Virus record (IMG/VR): IMGVR_UViG_3300025383_000126
Location: 1-21,064 of that record
Length of the DNA: 21,064 nt
Source: a virus
Strand: one strand, 5' to 3'
Shown: positions 20,564-21,064 of the stretch, in pieces
How the letters are laid out: each line of letters starts with the position of its first letter
How positions within the stretch are numbered: position 1 is the first letter of the stretch
Notes under the pieces: model-generated
Database searches by the model: none
Seen by the model: the letters and a program-made list of their open reading frames with translations, nothing else
What the model was told of the DNA's origin: nothing
Made by a program: the position numbers and the translations under genes

Positions 20564-21064
20564 ATGTACGACATCACTCAACTCTCTTCTTTGAAGAGGC
20601 ACTGGTTACTTCGCACCTCTAATATCCCAACACGATTTCTAGGCTTAGAACCTAGCGACATCATTGAAAAGGCTGGATATTTTCCAGCAGAGATCAGTGA
20701 TTGGATTGACATGGTTATTGAAGGCCAAGTCATTAAGAACATTGGGAACTTAGGAACTACTGGCGTTGGTCTTCTCCTTGACGGAGGGCCTGGTATCGGT
20801 AAGACAACTCACGCAGTTGTTGCAGCCATGGAAGTTATCCGCAGACTTCCTGATGATGATGCGGCTTTGTGCCATGCCTTTGGAATTAAGAACTCTGATT
20901 TTGGTATGAGTTTTCGCCCTATCCATTACTTAACTTACCCAGAGTTTCTCTCACTAAAGAAGTCAACCTTTGACCAGGAAACTGACCACAGTGTTACTGA
21001 CCGAATCGATGGCTTACATGGAAGATCTCGGTTTGACTGGTTAAATGTGCGAATTCTTATCATC
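20564..21064 (+). CDS. DnaC-like helicase loader (AAA+ ATPase), 3' end outside window
   Basis: The first 167 codons of a DnaC/DnaA-type ATPase. The N-terminal block has RHWLLRTSNIPTRFLGLEPS, including the 'IP-RF-G' box typical of DnaC-like loaders. A hydrophobic strand precedes the Walker A loop GGPGIGKTT (G74, with the nucleotide-binding lysine at K80). The text stops at VRILII, where the Walker B aspartates should follow. Such proteins load the replicative helicase at an origin opened by the initiator, which lies two genes upstream. The ATG at 20564 begins directly after the previous TAA. The gene runs off the right edge, so its full length and sensor motifs cannot be judged. Confidence 0.9.
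   Translation, partial: MYDITQLSSLKRHWLLRTSNIPTRFLGLEPSDIIEKAGYFPAEISDWIDMVIEGQVIKNIGNLGTTGVGLLLDGGPGIGKTTHAVVAAMEVIRRLPDDDAALCHAFGIKNSDFGMSFRPIHYLTYPEFLSLKKSTFDQETDHSVTDRIDGLHGRSRFDWLNVRILII

Overview
The window is a stretch of a contractile-tailed (myovirus-type) bacteriophage genome. Every supported gene is on the + strand, most neighbouring genes overlap or touch (ATGA, TAATG or GTGA junctions), and base composition is moderate (low-to-mid 40s % GC by eye, not computed). The tail gene order, the peptidase-bearing tape measure and the families of tiny basic proteins suggest an environmental phage, perhaps of an aquatic actinobacterium. The host is inference only; nothing in the window proves it. 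No tRNA, CRISPR array, integrase or insertion sequence was seen.

Region 1 (1-2.2 kb): an unrecognised gene at the left edge, then an alanine/aspartate-rich, extremely acidic protein. Nine tiny, mostly lysine-rich ORFs (35-100 aa) follow from 595 to 2183, packed head to tail and ended by a clear rho-independent terminator. They resemble small proteins often seen near structural genes of environmental phages (DUF6496-like, DUF6321-like, a CWDGY...NCVP type, and an 8-cysteine microprotein).

Region 2 (2.2-18.4 kb): the tail and baseplate operon. In order: small leader gene, HK97-gp10-like neck protein, probable tail terminator, sheath, tube, zinc-ribbon assembly chaperone, a second chaperone ORF apparently reached by +1 frameshift or coupling, and a tape measure with two wall-hydrolase domains. 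Then come a CIS-tube-like protein, LysM protein, gpD/gp27-like hub, gp25-like wedge, baseplate J, an OB-fold spike fused to a long collagen-like region, a short fibre protein and a gpI-like protein carrying carbohydrate-binding-like modules. Together these make a tail tube inside a contractile sheath, a baseplate with a puncturing hub, and host-recognition parts.

Region 3 (18.36-21.06 kb): a small three-helix membrane protein (holin candidate), an acidic unknown protein, then the start of a replication module. This has a winged-helix replication initiator whose gene contains direct repeats and an AT-rich tract that look like a lambda-type origin, a 30-aa membrane microprotein, a small unknown protein, and a DnaC-like helicase loader cut by the right edge.

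No stretch above 300 bases lacks a gene. The largest gaps are 2184-2286 (terminator plus a hairpin leader) and 15608-15681 (only a ribosome binding site and weak palindromes).
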